NCBI GenBank assembly: GCA_946414115.1
Contig: CAMKNF010000147.1
Coordinates: 1 to 5,038 of the forward strand
Length of the DNA: 5,038 nt
Source: an uncultured Ruminococcus sp.
Lineage (GTDB): Bacteria > Bacillota > Clostridia > Oscillospirales > Acutalibacteraceae
Direction of reading: 5' to 3'
A program made the position numbers and the translations under genes. This document shows positions 4,965-5,038 of the stretch, piece by piece. The notes beneath the pieces are model-generated. The model did no database searches and was not told the origin of the DNA. It saw only the letters and a program-made list of their open reading frames with translations. Every line of letters starts with the position of its first letter. Positions within the stretch are counted from its first letter, which is position 1.

Positions 4965-5021
4965 GTAATCGTGCGAAAGATGGGTATTCGTGTGAAAGAT
5001 AGGTAATCGTGCGGAAGATAT
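4965..5021 (+). repeat. Three tandem 19-bp direct repeats in gene-free DNA
   Basis: The units are 4965-4983, 4984-5002 and 5003-5021, with consensus GTAATCGTGCGAAAGATRG. Unit 2 differs from unit 1 by A to T, C to T and G to A changes, and unit 3 by an A to G change and at its last two bases. A palindrome, ATTACTT-AA-AAGTAAT (4954-4969), overlaps the first unit. The region from 4823 to the window end has no convincing gene. The repeats may be binding sites or part of a longer array cut by the edge, and their role is unknown. Confidence 0.75.
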
Positions 5022-5038
5022 ATAAATGCAATTTTTCT

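Noticed and set aside
4785..5006. 73-residue + strand open frame past ssrA
   Set aside because: It begins inside the terminator stem-loop, has no ribosome site and runs through the 19-bp repeats, so it is not a credible gene.
4965..5021. CRISPR array
   Set aside because: The 19-bp units are adjacent with no spacers between them and they differ from one another; no cas gene is present.

Overview
The window looks like a chromosomal segment of a Gram-positive anaerobe of the class Clostridia, probably near Ruminococcus/Oscillospiraceae. This is inferred from the style of the proteins, the SRP RNA-dnaX-ybaB-recR gene order, strong GGAGG-type ribosome sites and the compact palindromic intergenic repeats. 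No database search was possible, so the taxon is an inference.

Layout: (1) 1-611 is the 3' part of a Crp/Fnr-family transcription regulator whose start lies left of the window. (2) 612-1016 has no gene. It holds two pairs of inverted GC-rich repeats in the interleaved order A-B-A'-B' (722-940), which look like a small non-coding palindromic or MITE-like cluster, followed by an AT-rich stretch. (3) A good extended -10 promoter (1017-1045) precedes a small-type bacterial SRP RNA gene (about 1080-1189) with a GGAA tetraloop. (4) After a possible weak terminator come dnaX (TTG start, 1254-2960), ybaB/ebfC (2982-3332), recR (3335-3937) and smpB (3937-4398). All are on the + strand with gaps of 21 and 2 nt and a 1-nt overlap, so they look like one operon. 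(5) ssrA (tmRNA, 4424-4768) follows 25 nt after smpB and ends with an encoded CCA and a strong Rho-independent terminator (4772-4822). (6) The last about 215 bases have no gene. They carry three tandem 19-bp repeats and a 16-bp exact inverted copy of one of them.

How the genes work together: DnaX is the clamp-loader ATPase, YbaB a nucleoid-associated protein and RecR the RecFOR recombination mediator, so the first part is a replication/repair cluster headed by the protein-targeting RNA. SmpB and tmRNA are the two partners of trans-translation and sit next to each other. The whole block therefore looks like a housekeeping unit of replication, repair and ribosome rescue.

Most notable points: a canonical-looking -1 frameshift arrangement (A AAA AAG, 7-nt spacer, stem-loop) near the 3' end of dnaX; the interleaved palindromic repeats; the 19-bp repeat cluster at the right edge; and a tmRNA tag that reads DKTTVKLAA rather than the usual YALAA-type ending. 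I see no phage, CRISPR, defence or transposase gene, and I cannot support a claim of a wholly new system.
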